NCBI GenBank assembly: GCA_900539175.1
Contig: UQAW01000012.1
Coordinates: 6,173 to 70,172, forward strand
Length of the DNA: 64,000 nt
From: an uncultured Lachnospiraceae bacterium
Lineage (GTDB): Bacteria > Bacillota > Clostridia > Lachnospirales > Lachnospiraceae
Direction: 5' to 3'
The notes under the pieces were generated by a model. That model saw only the letters and a list, made by a program, of their open reading frames with translations, was not told where the DNA came from and did no database searches. The first letter of the stretch is position 1. Each line of letters begins with the position of its first letter. Positions 1 to 7,957 of this stretch are shown here, in pieces. A program made the position numbers and the translations under genes.

Positions 1-1
1 T

Positions 2-100
2 CTGGATGGAATCCTGAACGGAGATTTGGATGAGGTGATTGACAGTCTGATTGCTGCCGATCAGGCAGCAAAGCTGAGCAATCTTCAGGAAACAGCGTAA
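2..100 (+). CDS. C-terminal end of an unidentified protein (partial)
   Basis: An open frame enters from the left edge and ends at a TAA at 98-100, giving 32 residues ending in NLQETA. The tail is helical and acidic (DLDEVIDSLIAADQ). The piece is too short to assign a family. It precedes the nucleotidyltransferase gene by about 80 bases and may share its operon, but this cannot be shown from the window. Confidence 0.6.
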   Translation: MDGILNGDLDEVIDSLIAADQAAKLSNLQETA

Positions 101-183
101 GCTGCCGGATGCTACAAGACAGCCGGACGCAGTAAGAAGAATGGGTGCCCAGGTACAGAATAGTTCAAAGAATGGAGAAAAAC

Positions 184-1104
184 ATGAAAAAAACAACATT
201 GGTAATTATGGCAGCAGGAATCGGAAGTCGTTTTGGAAAAGGAATTAAGCAGTTGGAACCGGTAGGAAAGAATGGTGAGATCATTATGGATTATTCCATT
301 CACGATGCTCTGGAAGCTGGATTCAATAAGATTGTTTTTGTAATCAGAAGGGATTTGGAAGAAGACTTTAAGAGAGTGATTGGTTCCAGAATTGAGAAAA
401 TTGCGGAAGTGGCTTACGCTTATCAGGAACTGGACGATTTGCCGGCAGGTTTTGTAAAGCCGGAAGGAAGGACGAAACCATGGGGGACAGGTCAGGCTGT
501 ACTTTGCGCAAAAGAATTGATTCAGGAGCCCTTTGCTGTGATTAACGCAGATGATTATTACGGAAAAGAGCCGTTTGTAAAGCTGCATGATTATCTGATT
601 CAGGAGCATACCCTGGAAGAAGGAGCTTCTCCGATTTGTATGGCCGGCTTTGTACTTGGCAATACCTTGAGTGATAACGGAGGGGTTACCCGCGGAGTCT
701 GCGAAACAGATGCAGAAGGGAATCTGATTGGAATTCATGAGACCTCAAATATTGTAAAGACTCCGGAAGGAGCAGCAGTGAAAAAGGATGAGACATTGGT
801 TCCTGTTGATGTGAATTCCCTTGTTTCCATGAATATGTGGGGATTGCAGCCAGAGTTCCTGGATTCCCTTGAGCGGGGATTTACAGAGTTTTTATCGAAA
901 CAGCAGCCGGGAGAACTGAAGGGAGAATACCTGCTCCCAATCTATATTGATGAGCTTTTGAAGCGGGGAGAGGTACAGGTGAAGGTTTTAAAGACCGATG
1001 CAACGTGGTTCGGAGTTACTTATCAGGAAGATAAGGAAGCGGTAATGGAAGCATTTAAGCGGTTGATTGCGGAAGGGGTTTACAGCGAGAAGCTGTATAA
1101 TTAA
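184..1104 (+). CDS. sugar nucleotidyltransferase (NTP_transferase family)
   Basis: A 306-residue protein beginning MKKTTLVIMAAGIGSRFGKG, the nucleotide-binding signature of sugar-phosphate nucleotidyltransferases, followed by a lysine-containing KQLEPVGKNGEIIMDY segment. NADDYYG fits the metal-binding aspartate position. These enzymes couple NTP to a sugar phosphate and release pyrophosphate. The frame is open back to a GTG at 145, but the ATG at 184 has GGAGA seven bases upstream and starts directly at the conserved core, so it is preferred. The next gene is a phosphoglucosamine mutase-type enzyme, so a role in making activated sugars for envelope polymers is reasonable. The exact sugar and nucleotide are not readable from the sequence. 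Confidence 0.85.
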   Translation: MKKTTLVIMAAGIGSRFGKGIKQLEPVGKNGEIIMDYSIHDALEAGFNKIVFVIRRDLEEDFKRVIGSRIEKIAEVAYAYQELDDLPAGFVKPEGRTKPWGTGQAVLCAKELIQEPFAVINADDYYGKEPFVKLHDYLIQEHTLEEGASPICMAGFVLGNTLSDNGGVTRGVCETDAEGNLIGIHETSNIVKTPEGAAVKKDETLVPVDVNSLVSMNMWGLQPEFLDSLERGFTEFLSKQQPGELKGEYLLPIYIDELLKRGEVQVKVLKTDATWFGVTYQEDKEAVMEAFKRLIAEGVYSEKLYN

Positions 1105-1154
1105 TGTAGGGTTATCAGTGTAATTTTGAAAGAGAGTATAAGGAGAGCAAAAAG

Positions 1155-2501
1155 ATGGGAAAATATTTTGGTACGGATGGTTTCCGCGGGGAGGCAAATA
1201 TTGATCTGACGGTGGAGCATGCTTACAAAGTGGGACGTTTTTTGGGATGGTATTTTGGAAAGGATCACAAAGCATCCATCGTGATCGGTAAGGATACCCG
1301 CCGTTCCAGTTATATGTTTGAGTATGCGTTGGTTTCCGGACTTACGGCATCCGGTGCAGATGCCTATCTGCTGCATGTTACGACCACGCCAAGTGTTTCT
1401 TACGTTGTACGGACTGAGAATTTTGACTGCGGTATTATGATTTCTGCCAGCCATAACCCATTTTATGATAATGGAATTAAAATTATCAATGGTCAGGGGC
1501 AGAAGCTGGAAGCATCTCTGGAGGAGCAGATTGAATCTTATATTGATGATGAACAGCCAAAGATTCCATTTGCCACAGGGGAAAATATCGGAAGAACTGT
1601 AGATTTTACAGCGGGACGTAATCGCTATATCGGTCATTTGATTTCTATTCCCACGCGTTCTTTTAAGAATGTACGTGTTGGCCTGGATTGCTCCAACGGA
1701 AGTTCTTCTTCTATTGCCAAAAGTGTCTTTGATGCGGTTGGGGCGAAAACTTATGTCATTAACAATGAGCCGGATGGCACGAATATTAACAAAGACTGCG
1801 GCTCTACCCATATCGAGATCCTTCAGCAGTTTGTCCGCGAAAAGCATTTGGATGTAGGATTTGCATACGATGGTGATGCAGACCGATGTATCGCTGTGGA
1901 CGATCAGGGAGAAATTGTGGATGGAGATATGATTATGTTCATCTGCGGAAAATACCTGAAGGAACAGGGACGTCTGAACAATGACACCATTGTGACCACT
2001 ATTATGTCAAATCTGGGTCTTTATAAAGCCTGTGACCGCAATGGCATCCGTTATGAGAAGACCGCGGTAGGTGATAAATATGTATGTGAGAATATGATGG
2101 CAAACGGTCATTCGCTGGGCGGAGAACAGTCTGGACATATCATTTTCAGCAAACATGCAACAACCGGTGATGGTATTCTGACCTCTTTGATGGTTATGGA
2201 AGTGATGCTGGAGAAGAAGGTTCCCCTTCATGTTCTGGCAGATGAGATTACAATTTATCCGCAGCTTTTGAAGAATGTAAGAGTTGCCAACAAGGCAGAG
2301 GCGAGGGAAAATAAAGCAGTTCAGAAAGCGGTTTCAGACGTGGCGGAAGCCCTTGGCGATAACGGAAGAATCCTGGTAAGGGAGAGCGGTACAGAGCCGT
2401 TGATTCGTGTGATGGTGGAAGCTTCGGATGATGCAATTTGTGAGAAATATGTGAATCAGGTGATTTCTGTCATGGAGGCGGAAAACCTGGTAATTCAATA
2501 A
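1155..2501 (+). CDS. glmM: phosphoglucosamine mutase
   Basis: A 448-residue alpha-D-phosphohexomutase, the usual GlmM length. It opens with GKYFGTDGFRG, carries ISASHNPFYDNGIKI around residues 96-110 with the phosphorylated serine at about residue 99, has the metal loop DGDADRC, the sugar-binding GGEQSGH, and the C-terminal phosphate-binding RESGTEPLIRVM. GlmM converts glucosamine-6-phosphate to glucosamine-1-phosphate on the way to UDP-GlcNAc and peptidoglycan. An AAGGAGAG ribosome site precedes the ATG. The gene follows a sugar nucleotidyltransferase by 50 bases and is followed within 20 bases by a lipoprotein gene, so these three are probably co-transcribed. A phosphomannomutase role cannot be fully excluded, but GTDGFRG and RESGTEP favour GlmM. 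Confidence 0.9.
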   Translation: MGKYFGTDGFRGEANIDLTVEHAYKVGRFLGWYFGKDHKASIVIGKDTRRSSYMFEYALVSGLTASGADAYLLHVTTTPSVSYVVRTENFDCGIMISASHNPFYDNGIKIINGQGQKLEASLEEQIESYIDDEQPKIPFATGENIGRTVDFTAGRNRYIGHLISIPTRSFKNVRVGLDCSNGSSSSIAKSVFDAVGAKTYVINNEPDGTNINKDCGSTHIEILQQFVREKHLDVGFAYDGDADRCIAVDDQGEIVDGDMIMFICGKYLKEQGRLNNDTIVTTIMSNLGLYKACDRNGIRYEKTAVGDKYVCENMMANGHSLGGEQSGHIIFSKHATTGDGILTSLMVMEVMLEKKVPLHVLADEITIYPQLLKNVRVANKAEARENKAVQKAVSDVAEALGDNGRILVRESGTEPLIRVMVEASDDAICEKYVNQVISVMEAENLVIQ

Positions 2502-2518
2502 GAACCGGAGTGGTGGCA

Positions 2519-3559
2519 GTGAAAAAAGCGATAACGATAATTGGTTTATGCTGTATGATGAGTATGGCTGGTGCCTGCGGGGACAAGGTGGATTCCGGGG
2601 CATACGATGCAGGTCTGAAAGCGTTGGAGCAGAAGAATTATGTGGAAGCTCTTGCACAGTTCCAGGTTGCGGCGAAGGAAGACGGACGTGAGGTGGAGGC
2701 TTATCGCTGTGAGGGCATCACATATCTGGAGATGGAGGATTATGAGCATGCGGTAATACTGCTTGATAAATCTCTGGAAGAACTGGATTATAAGGATGAA
2801 GCATTTGAGAAAGATGTAAATTATTATCTTGCGGCCGCCTATCAGGGAGGGGGGCAGACAGATAAGGCAGTGGAGATTTATGGCAGGCTGATTGAACAGT
2901 ATGAGGATGCTGAGGCATACTTTCTGAGAGGAAAATTGTATCTGGAGCAGCAAGAAGAGCAGAAGGCAGCTTCTGATTTTCAAAAATCTCTGGAGAAGGA
3001 CTCCGGGTATGAGAATTATCTGAATGTCTATCTGGTATATGCAGGAAAGAATCGTGGTGCGGATGGGGCAGCTTATCTGGAACAGGCGGTCGAGAAAACT
3101 CCTGAAAATGTAACAGAGCAATACCAGCAGGGTCGTATTTTTTATTATCTGGAAGAGTATGACCGGGCAAAAGAAGTGTTGAATAAAGCGGTCAATGAAG
3201 GGCATCAGGATGCGGTGCTTCTGCTTGGCAAGATTTATCTGGAAACCAATGATGCGGCCAATGCAAGGGCGTTGTATCAGAATTATCTTCAGAAGAATAA
3301 AAATTCTGCAAAAGCCTATAATGGATTGGTATTGTGTGATATTGCAGAAGAGAATTATCAAAGTGCGCTCCTGAATATCCAGAGTGGTCTGGAATGTAAC
3401 GATGAGGAAGAGCAGGAGAATCTGTTGTTCAATGAGATTGTGGTGTATGAGAAGCAGTTGGATTTTAATACGGCAAAACAAAAGATGTCTGAGTTCCTGA
3501 GTAAGTATCCGGATCATGAGGATGCCATACGGGAAAACAATTTTTTACAGAGCCGATAG
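2519..3559 (+). CDS. TPR-repeat lipoprotein
   Basis: About 346 residues. A short signal (VKKAITIIGLCCMMSMAGAC) ends in a lipobox-like AGAC, so the mature protein is probably lipid-anchored at Cys on the outside of the membrane. The rest is a run of tetratricopeptide-like helical pairs, for example YVEALAQFQVAAKED, DYEHAVILLDKSLEEL, KAVEIYGRLIEQY and DRAKEVLNKAVNEG, so a protein-protein scaffold role is likely. Three GTG codons (2510, 2513, 2519) could start it. The GTG at 2519 is best placed after GGAG at 2507-2510 and starts directly at the basic signal peptide. It follows glmM by 17 bases and precedes hflX by 11. The specific partner is unknown. Confidence 0.75.
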   Translation: MKKAITIIGLCCMMSMAGACGDKVDSGAYDAGLKALEQKNYVEALAQFQVAAKEDGREVEAYRCEGITYLEMEDYEHAVILLDKSLEELDYKDEAFEKDVNYYLAAAYQGGGQTDKAVEIYGRLIEQYEDAEAYFLRGKLYLEQQEEQKAASDFQKSLEKDSGYENYLNVYLVYAGKNRGADGAAYLEQAVEKTPENVTEQYQQGRIFYYLEEYDRAKEVLNKAVNEGHQDAVLLLGKIYLETNDAANARALYQNYLQKNKNSAKAYNGLVLCDIAEENYQSALLNIQSGLECNDEEEQENLLFNEIVVYEKQLDFNTAKQKMSEFLSKYPDHEDAIRENNFLQSR

Positions 3560-3570
3560 TGGGGGAATGA

Positions 3571-4815
3571 ATGGAAGCGTTTTATAAATCCGAACAGATG
3601 AAAGAGCGGGTGATTCTGGTTGGAGTCCAGACCTCGGGACAGGACGAGACGTTCTGGTCTCTTCTGGAACTGGAAGAATTGGCGCAGACAGCCGGAGCGG
3701 AAGTTGTGAATCGTCTGGTGCAGAACCGGGAAGGAATTCATCCGGCTACTTATGTGGGAAAAGGGAAAATAGAGGAAATAAAACAGATGTTGTATCTGAT
3801 GGATGCAACGGGAATTATCTGCGATGATGAATTATCACCGGCCCAGCTGAATAATCTGGAGCGGGAATTGGAATGTAAGGTGATGGATCGTACCTTATTG
3901 ATTCTGGACATCTTTGCGGGAAGAGCCAACACCAGCGAGGGTAAGATCCAGGTAGAGCTTGCCCAGTTGAAATATCGTCAGGCCAGACTGGTAGGATTAC
4001 GTTCTTCACTGTCCCGTCTGGGCGGCGGAATCGGTACGAGAGGACCGGGAGAGAAGAAACTGGAGATGGATCGACGTTTGATTACAGACCGAATCGCAGC
4101 CTTGCGAAGAGAACTTGAGGAGGTGCAGCGTCATCGGGATCTGATTCGTCAGAAGCGGAAGAAGGGACAACTGAAAGTCTGTGCGATTGTCGGGTATACC
4201 AATGCCGGAAAGTCTACGCTGCTTAATGTGACGACGGGAGCAGGCGTTTTGGAGGAAGATCAGTTGTTTGCAACACTTGATCCAACGACACGAATTTTAA
4301 ATCTTCCGGGAGGGCAGCAGATTTTGTTGACGGACACCGTTGGATTTATCCGTAAACTGCCTCATCATTTGATTGAAGCCTTTAAAAGTACACTGGAAGA
4401 GGCACGATATGCGGATATTATTATCCATGTTGTAGATTCCTCCAGCCCGCAGATGGAGCGGCAGATGCAGGTGGTCTATGAGACTTTGAAGCAGTTGGGA
4501 GTCGAGGAGAAGACGGTTATTACATTGTTTAACAAGCAGGATATGGTGAGTGAGGAGAAAATCTTCCGGGACAGCAGAGCTGATTATGTACTGAAGATAT
4601 CAGCAAAGTATCACGAGGGGCTTGAATCCCTGAGGGCGCTGTTGGAGGAGATTTTAAGAAAGCAGCAGATATTTATCGACCGGATTTACGGATACCAGGA
4701 AGCTTCCAAGATTGCGCTGATTCGGCAACATGGACAACTGATGCTGGAAGAATATCTTCCGGAGGGAATTAAAGTACAGGCTTACGTACCAAAAGAAATT
4801 TACGGAAGTATTTAG
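3571..4815 (+). CDS. hflX: ribosome-associated GTPase HflX
   Basis: A 414-residue GTPase. The N-terminal HflX domain contains NTSEGKIQVELAQLKYR, the glycine-rich linker GGGIGTRGPGEKKLEMDRR lies near residues 150-168, and the G domain follows: G1 GYTNAGKST (about 207-215), a G2 threonine, G3 DTVGFIRKLPHHLIEAFKST and G4 NKQD. HflX binds the 50S subunit and splits or rescues stalled ribosomes under stress. The ATG follows GGGGGA closely. The gene comes 11 bases after the TPR lipoprotein gene and probably ends this operon, as a 20-bp inverted repeat lies about 20 bases downstream. Confidence 0.95.
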   Translation: MEAFYKSEQMKERVILVGVQTSGQDETFWSLLELEELAQTAGAEVVNRLVQNREGIHPATYVGKGKIEEIKQMLYLMDATGIICDDELSPAQLNNLERELECKVMDRTLLILDIFAGRANTSEGKIQVELAQLKYRQARLVGLRSSLSRLGGGIGTRGPGEKKLEMDRRLITDRIAALRRELEEVQRHRDLIRQKRKKGQLKVCAIVGYTNAGKSTLLNVTTGAGVLEEDQLFATLDPTTRILNLPGGQQILLTDTVGFIRKLPHHLIEAFKSTLEEARYADIIIHVVDSSSPQMERQMQVVYETLKQLGVEEKTVITLFNKQDMVSEEKIFRDSRADYVLKISAKYHEGLESLRALLEEILRKQQIFIDRIYGYQEASKIALIRQHGQLMLEEYLPEGIKVQAYVPKEIYGSI

Positions 4816-4834
4816 GAACTGTAGGAAAATAACT

Positions 4835-4882
4835 CATGCATCTTGACTTGCTCCCGGACGGCGGAGCAAGTCAAGATGCATG
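4835..4882. repeat. 20-bp perfect inverted repeat after hflX
   Basis: The arms at 4835-4854 and 4863-4882 are exact reverse complements around an 8-base loop. No T-run follows on either strand, so it is not a typical intrinsic terminator, although such a strong hairpin could protect the hflX mRNA 3' end. It lies before the nrdD control region. Confidence 0.8.
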
Positions 4883-4903
4883 GTGAGGTCTGTTTAGAAA
4901 ACA

Positions 4904-4949
4904 AAACTATATATTGTATATACCAATAGAGAAACACAAGATATTGTGT
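4904..4949 (+). promoter_or_regulatory. tandem NrdR boxes upstream of nrdD
   Basis: Two 16-base sites resemble the NrdR consensus acaCwAtATaTwGtgt. The downstream one, ACACAAGATATTGTGT (4934-4949), differs at one position and lies inside a longer 15-bp-arm palindrome. The upstream one, AAACTATATATTGTAT (4904-4919), differs at two. Their starts are 30 bases apart, close to three helical turns as expected for tandem NrdR boxes. The downstream box ends eight bases before the -35 element of the nrdD promoter. NrdR is the ATP/dATP-sensing repressor of ribonucleotide reductase genes. Confidence 0.85.
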
Positions 4950-4956
4950 TTCTCTA

Positions 4957-4985
4957 TTGACGTTTCCGGCCTTCTCTGCTATGAT
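4957..4985 (+). promoter_or_regulatory. sigma-A promoter for nrdD
   Basis: TTGACG (4957-4962), a 17-base spacer and TATGAT (4980-4985). It lies just downstream of the NrdR boxes and 72 bases before the nrdD start codon. Confidence 0.8.
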
Positions 4986-5057
4986 AAGTAGTACTGGTAC
5001 TGCAGTGTGAGAACTGCGGTTTGTTAACCTTAATAGCAGTCAGGAGGCATATACAGA

Positions 5058-7421
5058 ATGTTTCAGGTAGAAAAGAGAGACGGAGCAATTGTAAATTTTG
5101 AGCTTGATAAAATCACAGATGCTATCGGAAAGGCATTTGAAGCTACCGATAAGCAATATAGTGAAGATATGCTGCAGATGCTGGGACTTCGGGTGACGGC
5201 CGACTTTCAGAAAAAAATCACAGAGAGCAGAATCTTTGTGGAAGATATTCAGGATTCCGTAGAGAATGTGTTGATTCAGTGCGGATATTCGGACGTTGCC
5301 AAAGCGTACATCTTGTATCGGAAGCAGCGGGAAAAGATGCGGAATATGAAGTCTACGATTCTGGACTATAAAGAGATAGTGAACAGTTATGTGAAAGTGG
5401 AGGACTGGCGGGTAAAAGAGAATTCTACCGTTACGTATTCGGTAGGAGGACTGATCTTAAGTAACTCTGGTGCGGTGACTGCGAATTACTGGCTTTCCGA
5501 GATTTATGACGAGGAGATCGCCAATGCCCATAGAAATGCTGATATCCATATTCATGACCTGTCGATGCTGACTGGATACTGTGCGGGGTGGTCGTTAAAG
5601 CAATTAATAACAGAAGGGCTGGGCGGAATTGAGGGTAAGATTACTTCTGCACCGGCAAAGCATTTAAGTGTACTGTGCAACCAGATGGTAAACTTCCTTG
5701 GAATCATGCAGAATGAATGGGCGGGTGCGCAGGCCTTCTCATCTTTTGATACGTATCTGGCCCCATTTGTCAAGGCAGACAATCTGACTTATCCGGAAGT
5801 GAAGAAGTGTATTGAATCCTTTATCTATGGTGTAAATACGCCCAGCAGATGGGGAACCCAGGCGCCATTTTCCAATATTACCCTTGACTGGACCGTACCC
5901 CAGGATCTGGCAGAATTACCCGCGATCGTGGGCGGAAAGTCTCAGGAATTTAAGTACAAAGACTGCAAACCGGAGATGGATATGATCAACAAGGCATTCA
6001 TTGAGACCATGATTGAGGGCGATGCCAATGGACGCGGATTTCAGTATCCGATTCCGACTTATTCCATCACTTCTGATTTTGACTGGTCGGATACGGAAAA
6101 TAACCGCCTCCTGTTCGAGATGACCAGCAAGTATGGAACGCCATATTTCTCCAACTATATCAACAGTGATATGGAGCCGAGCGATGTGCGGAGCATGTGC
6201 TGCCGTCTGAGACTTGACTTAAGAGAACTGCGGAAGAAAACCGGCGGTTACTTTGGTTCCGGAGAAAGTACAGGATCCGTGGGGGTTGTGACAATCAACA
6301 TGCCTCGTATTGCTTATCAATCAAAAGATGAGAAGGAATTCTATAAACGTCTGGACAGACTGATGGATCTCTCAGCCCGTTCTTTAAAAATCAAAAGGGA
6401 TGTGATTACCAAACTGCTGAACGAGGGACTGTACCCATACACCAGAAGATATCTGGGCAGCTTTGACAGCCATTTCTCAACCATAGGGCTGATCGGAATG
6501 AATGAGGTTGGGCTGAATGCAAAATGGCTGGGCAAAGATATGACAGATCCGAAAACGCAGCAGTTTACAAAAGAAGTTTTGGAATATATGAGGGAACGTC
6601 TGGTGGGTTATCAGGAGGAATACGGAGATTTGTATAATCTGGAAGCTACGCCTGCGGAATCCACCACTTACCGTCTGGCAAAACACGACAGGGAACAGTG
6701 GCCGGATATCAGGACAGCCGGAAGTAAGGGTGATACCCCCTACTACACCAACAGTTCCCATCTGCCGGTAGAGTATACGGAGGACATCTTTGATGCACTG
6801 GATATTCAGGACGAACTACAGACCTTGTATACTTCAGGTACCGTATTTCATGCGTTTTTAGGCGAGAAACTTCCGGATTGGCGTTCGGCGGCTTCTCTTG
6901 TACGGAAAATAGCGGAAAATTACAAACTTCCATATTATACATTGTCGCCTACGTATTCCGTCTGTAAAGATCACGGCTATATCACCGGAGAACACTTTAC
7001 CTGTCCAACCTGCGGAAAATCTGCAGAAGTATACAGTCGTATCACTGGTTATTACCGGCCGGTCCAAAACTGGAATGACGGGAAATCTCAGGAGTACAAA
7101 AACCGTACGGTATATGATATTACCCATTCTCATTTAAAGAAAAAAGCAGCCCGGTCTGCAGGGAAAGTTTCGACGGTACTTCCGGAAGTACAGGAAGAAG
7201 ACGGAATCCTGTTGTTTACCACCAATACTTGTCCAAACTGCAAGATAGCAAAACAGATGCTGGAAGGAATGGACTATCAGATCGTAGATGCCGAACAACA
7301 TCCGGATCTTGTTTCCAAGTACGGCATCATGCAGGCACCAACCCTGGTGGTCCGAAGTGATGGCGTAATGAGAAAATATGTCAACGCTTCCAATATTCAG
7401 AGATTTGTCGATGAACAATAG
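5058..7421 (+). CDS. nrdD: anaerobic (class III) ribonucleoside-triphosphate reductase with fused glutaredoxin-like domain
   Basis: A 787-residue glycyl-radical enzyme that reduces ribonucleotides to deoxyribonucleotides without oxygen. An ATP-cone fills roughly residues 1-95 (VEKRDGAIVNFELDKI to LYRKQREKMR). The barrel includes IHIHDLSMLTGYC with an active-site cysteine and MCCRLRLDL. Zinc-type cysteines (VCKDHG, CPTCGK) precede SRITGYYRP, which holds the radical glycine at about residue 664. After this normal end of NrdD, about 115 further residues include FTTNTCPNCKIAKQ (CxxC near 725-728) and MQAPTLVV with the cis-proline, a glutaredoxin/NrdH-like domain. Such a fusion suggests a thiol-donor type rather than formate-dependent enzyme. 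AGGAGG precedes the ATG. No nrdG activase lies next to it. Confidence 0.93.
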   Translation: MFQVEKRDGAIVNFELDKITDAIGKAFEATDKQYSEDMLQMLGLRVTADFQKKITESRIFVEDIQDSVENVLIQCGYSDVAKAYILYRKQREKMRNMKSTILDYKEIVNSYVKVEDWRVKENSTVTYSVGGLILSNSGAVTANYWLSEIYDEEIANAHRNADIHIHDLSMLTGYCAGWSLKQLITEGLGGIEGKITSAPAKHLSVLCNQMVNFLGIMQNEWAGAQAFSSFDTYLAPFVKADNLTYPEVKKCIESFIYGVNTPSRWGTQAPFSNITLDWTVPQDLAELPAIVGGKSQEFKYKDCKPEMDMINKAFIETMIEGDANGRGFQYPIPTYSITSDFDWSDTENNRLLFEMTSKYGTPYFSNYINSDMEPSDVRSMCCRLRLDLRELRKKTGGYFGSGESTGSVGVVTINMPRIAYQSKDEKEFYKRLDRLMDLSARSLKIKRDVITKLLNEGLYPYTRRYLGSFDSHFSTIGLIGMNEVGLNAKWLGKDMTDPKTQQFTKEVLEYMRERLVGYQEEYGDLYNLEATPAESTTYRLAKHDREQWPDIRTAGSKGDTPYYTNSSHLPVEYTEDIFDALDIQDELQTLYTSGTVFHAFLGEKLPDWRSAASLVRKIAENYKLPYYTLSPTYSVCKDHGYITGEHFTCPTCGKSAEVYSRITGYYRPVQNWNDGKSQEYKNRTVYDITHSHLKKKAARSAGKVSTVLPEVQEEDGILLFTTNTCPNCKIAKQMLEGMDYQIVDAEQHPDLVSKYGIMQAPTLVVRSDGVMRKYVNASNIQRFVDEQ

Positions 7422-7435
7422 AAGGGGTAAGGTCT

Positions 7436-7630
7436 ATGAAATGCCCATATTGTGATAATGAAATGGAAAAAGGATATATCACAAGTGATGCACGCTGCAT
7501 CGCTTGGAGAAAAGAACGATATGAATCTGCATGGGTATCCAAAAAGAGTGATGGAATTCAATTATCACGAACATTTGCAAGTGCTGTAGCCTTGGATCAT
7601 GCCTATTGCTGTAAGAAGTGTAAAAAATAA
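7436..7630 (+). CDS. small two-CxxC cysteine protein downstream of nrdD
   Basis: A 64-residue protein starting MKCPYCDNEMEKGYI and ending YCCKKCKK. Two cysteine pairs at the two ends suggest a zinc-ribbon or rubredoxin-like fold. It resembles short Firmicutes proteins that begin CPYCGNEMEKG, whose function I do not know. It starts 14 bases after nrdD, behind AAGGGG, and ends shortly before a terminator, so it is very probably in the nrdD operon, where nrdG is often found. It has no radical-SAM CxxxCxxC motif and is not NrdG. A link to reductase metal or redox state would be only a guess. Confidence 0.8.
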   Translation: MKCPYCDNEMEKGYITSDARCIAWRKERYESAWVSKKSDGIQLSRTFASAVALDHAYCCKKCKK

Positions 7631-7670
7631 TTATAGACTATTTAGAAGAAAAGTAGAATATATAAGAATT

Positions 7671-7724
7671 CTAAAAGAAGAAGGAGAATAGGTGAAAATT
7701 AGCTTATACTCCTTCTTCTTTTAG
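7671..7724 (+). terminator. intrinsic terminator of the nrdD operon
   Basis: Perfect 16-bp arms (7671-7686 and 7709-7724) with a U-rich 3' arm (CTTCTTCTTTTAG), 40 bases after the small cysteine-protein gene. No separate long U-run follows. Confidence 0.65.
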
Positions 7725-7756
7725 GGTAATTAGGAATATGATCACAGCAGAAGTCA

Positions 7757-7950
7757 GGAAAAGGGAGGAGCCCAGACGATACTGCCCGGAGATTTGCGAT
7801 GACTTCGGAGTGCGCCCGAAGATCCACTTGCTGTGAACACTTAGTGAAGAGCCCATTGGCGATGAACTTAGTGTGAACGCAAGTTAGCTGAGGGGAAACG
7901 CAGAAGCAAGCAAATCTCCGGGCAGTATCGTCTGGGCTCCTCCCTTTTCC
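7757..7950. repeat. long-stem intergenic element (41-bp perfect inverted repeat)
   Basis: The arms at 7757-7797 and 7910-7950 are exact reverse complements over 41 bases, enclosing 112 bases. The interior has smaller complementary pieces, such as TTCGG/CCGAA near 7806-7822 and ACTTGC/GCAAGT, plus repeated CTTAGTG and GTGAAC words, so the RNA would fold strongly. There is no coding frame inside and no clear target-site duplication. It could be a MITE-like element or a structured RNA. It sits between the nrdD operon terminator and the 3' end of the convergent flippase gene, and fills most of this 327-base gap. Confidence 0.85.
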
Positions 7951-7957
7951 GTTCGTC

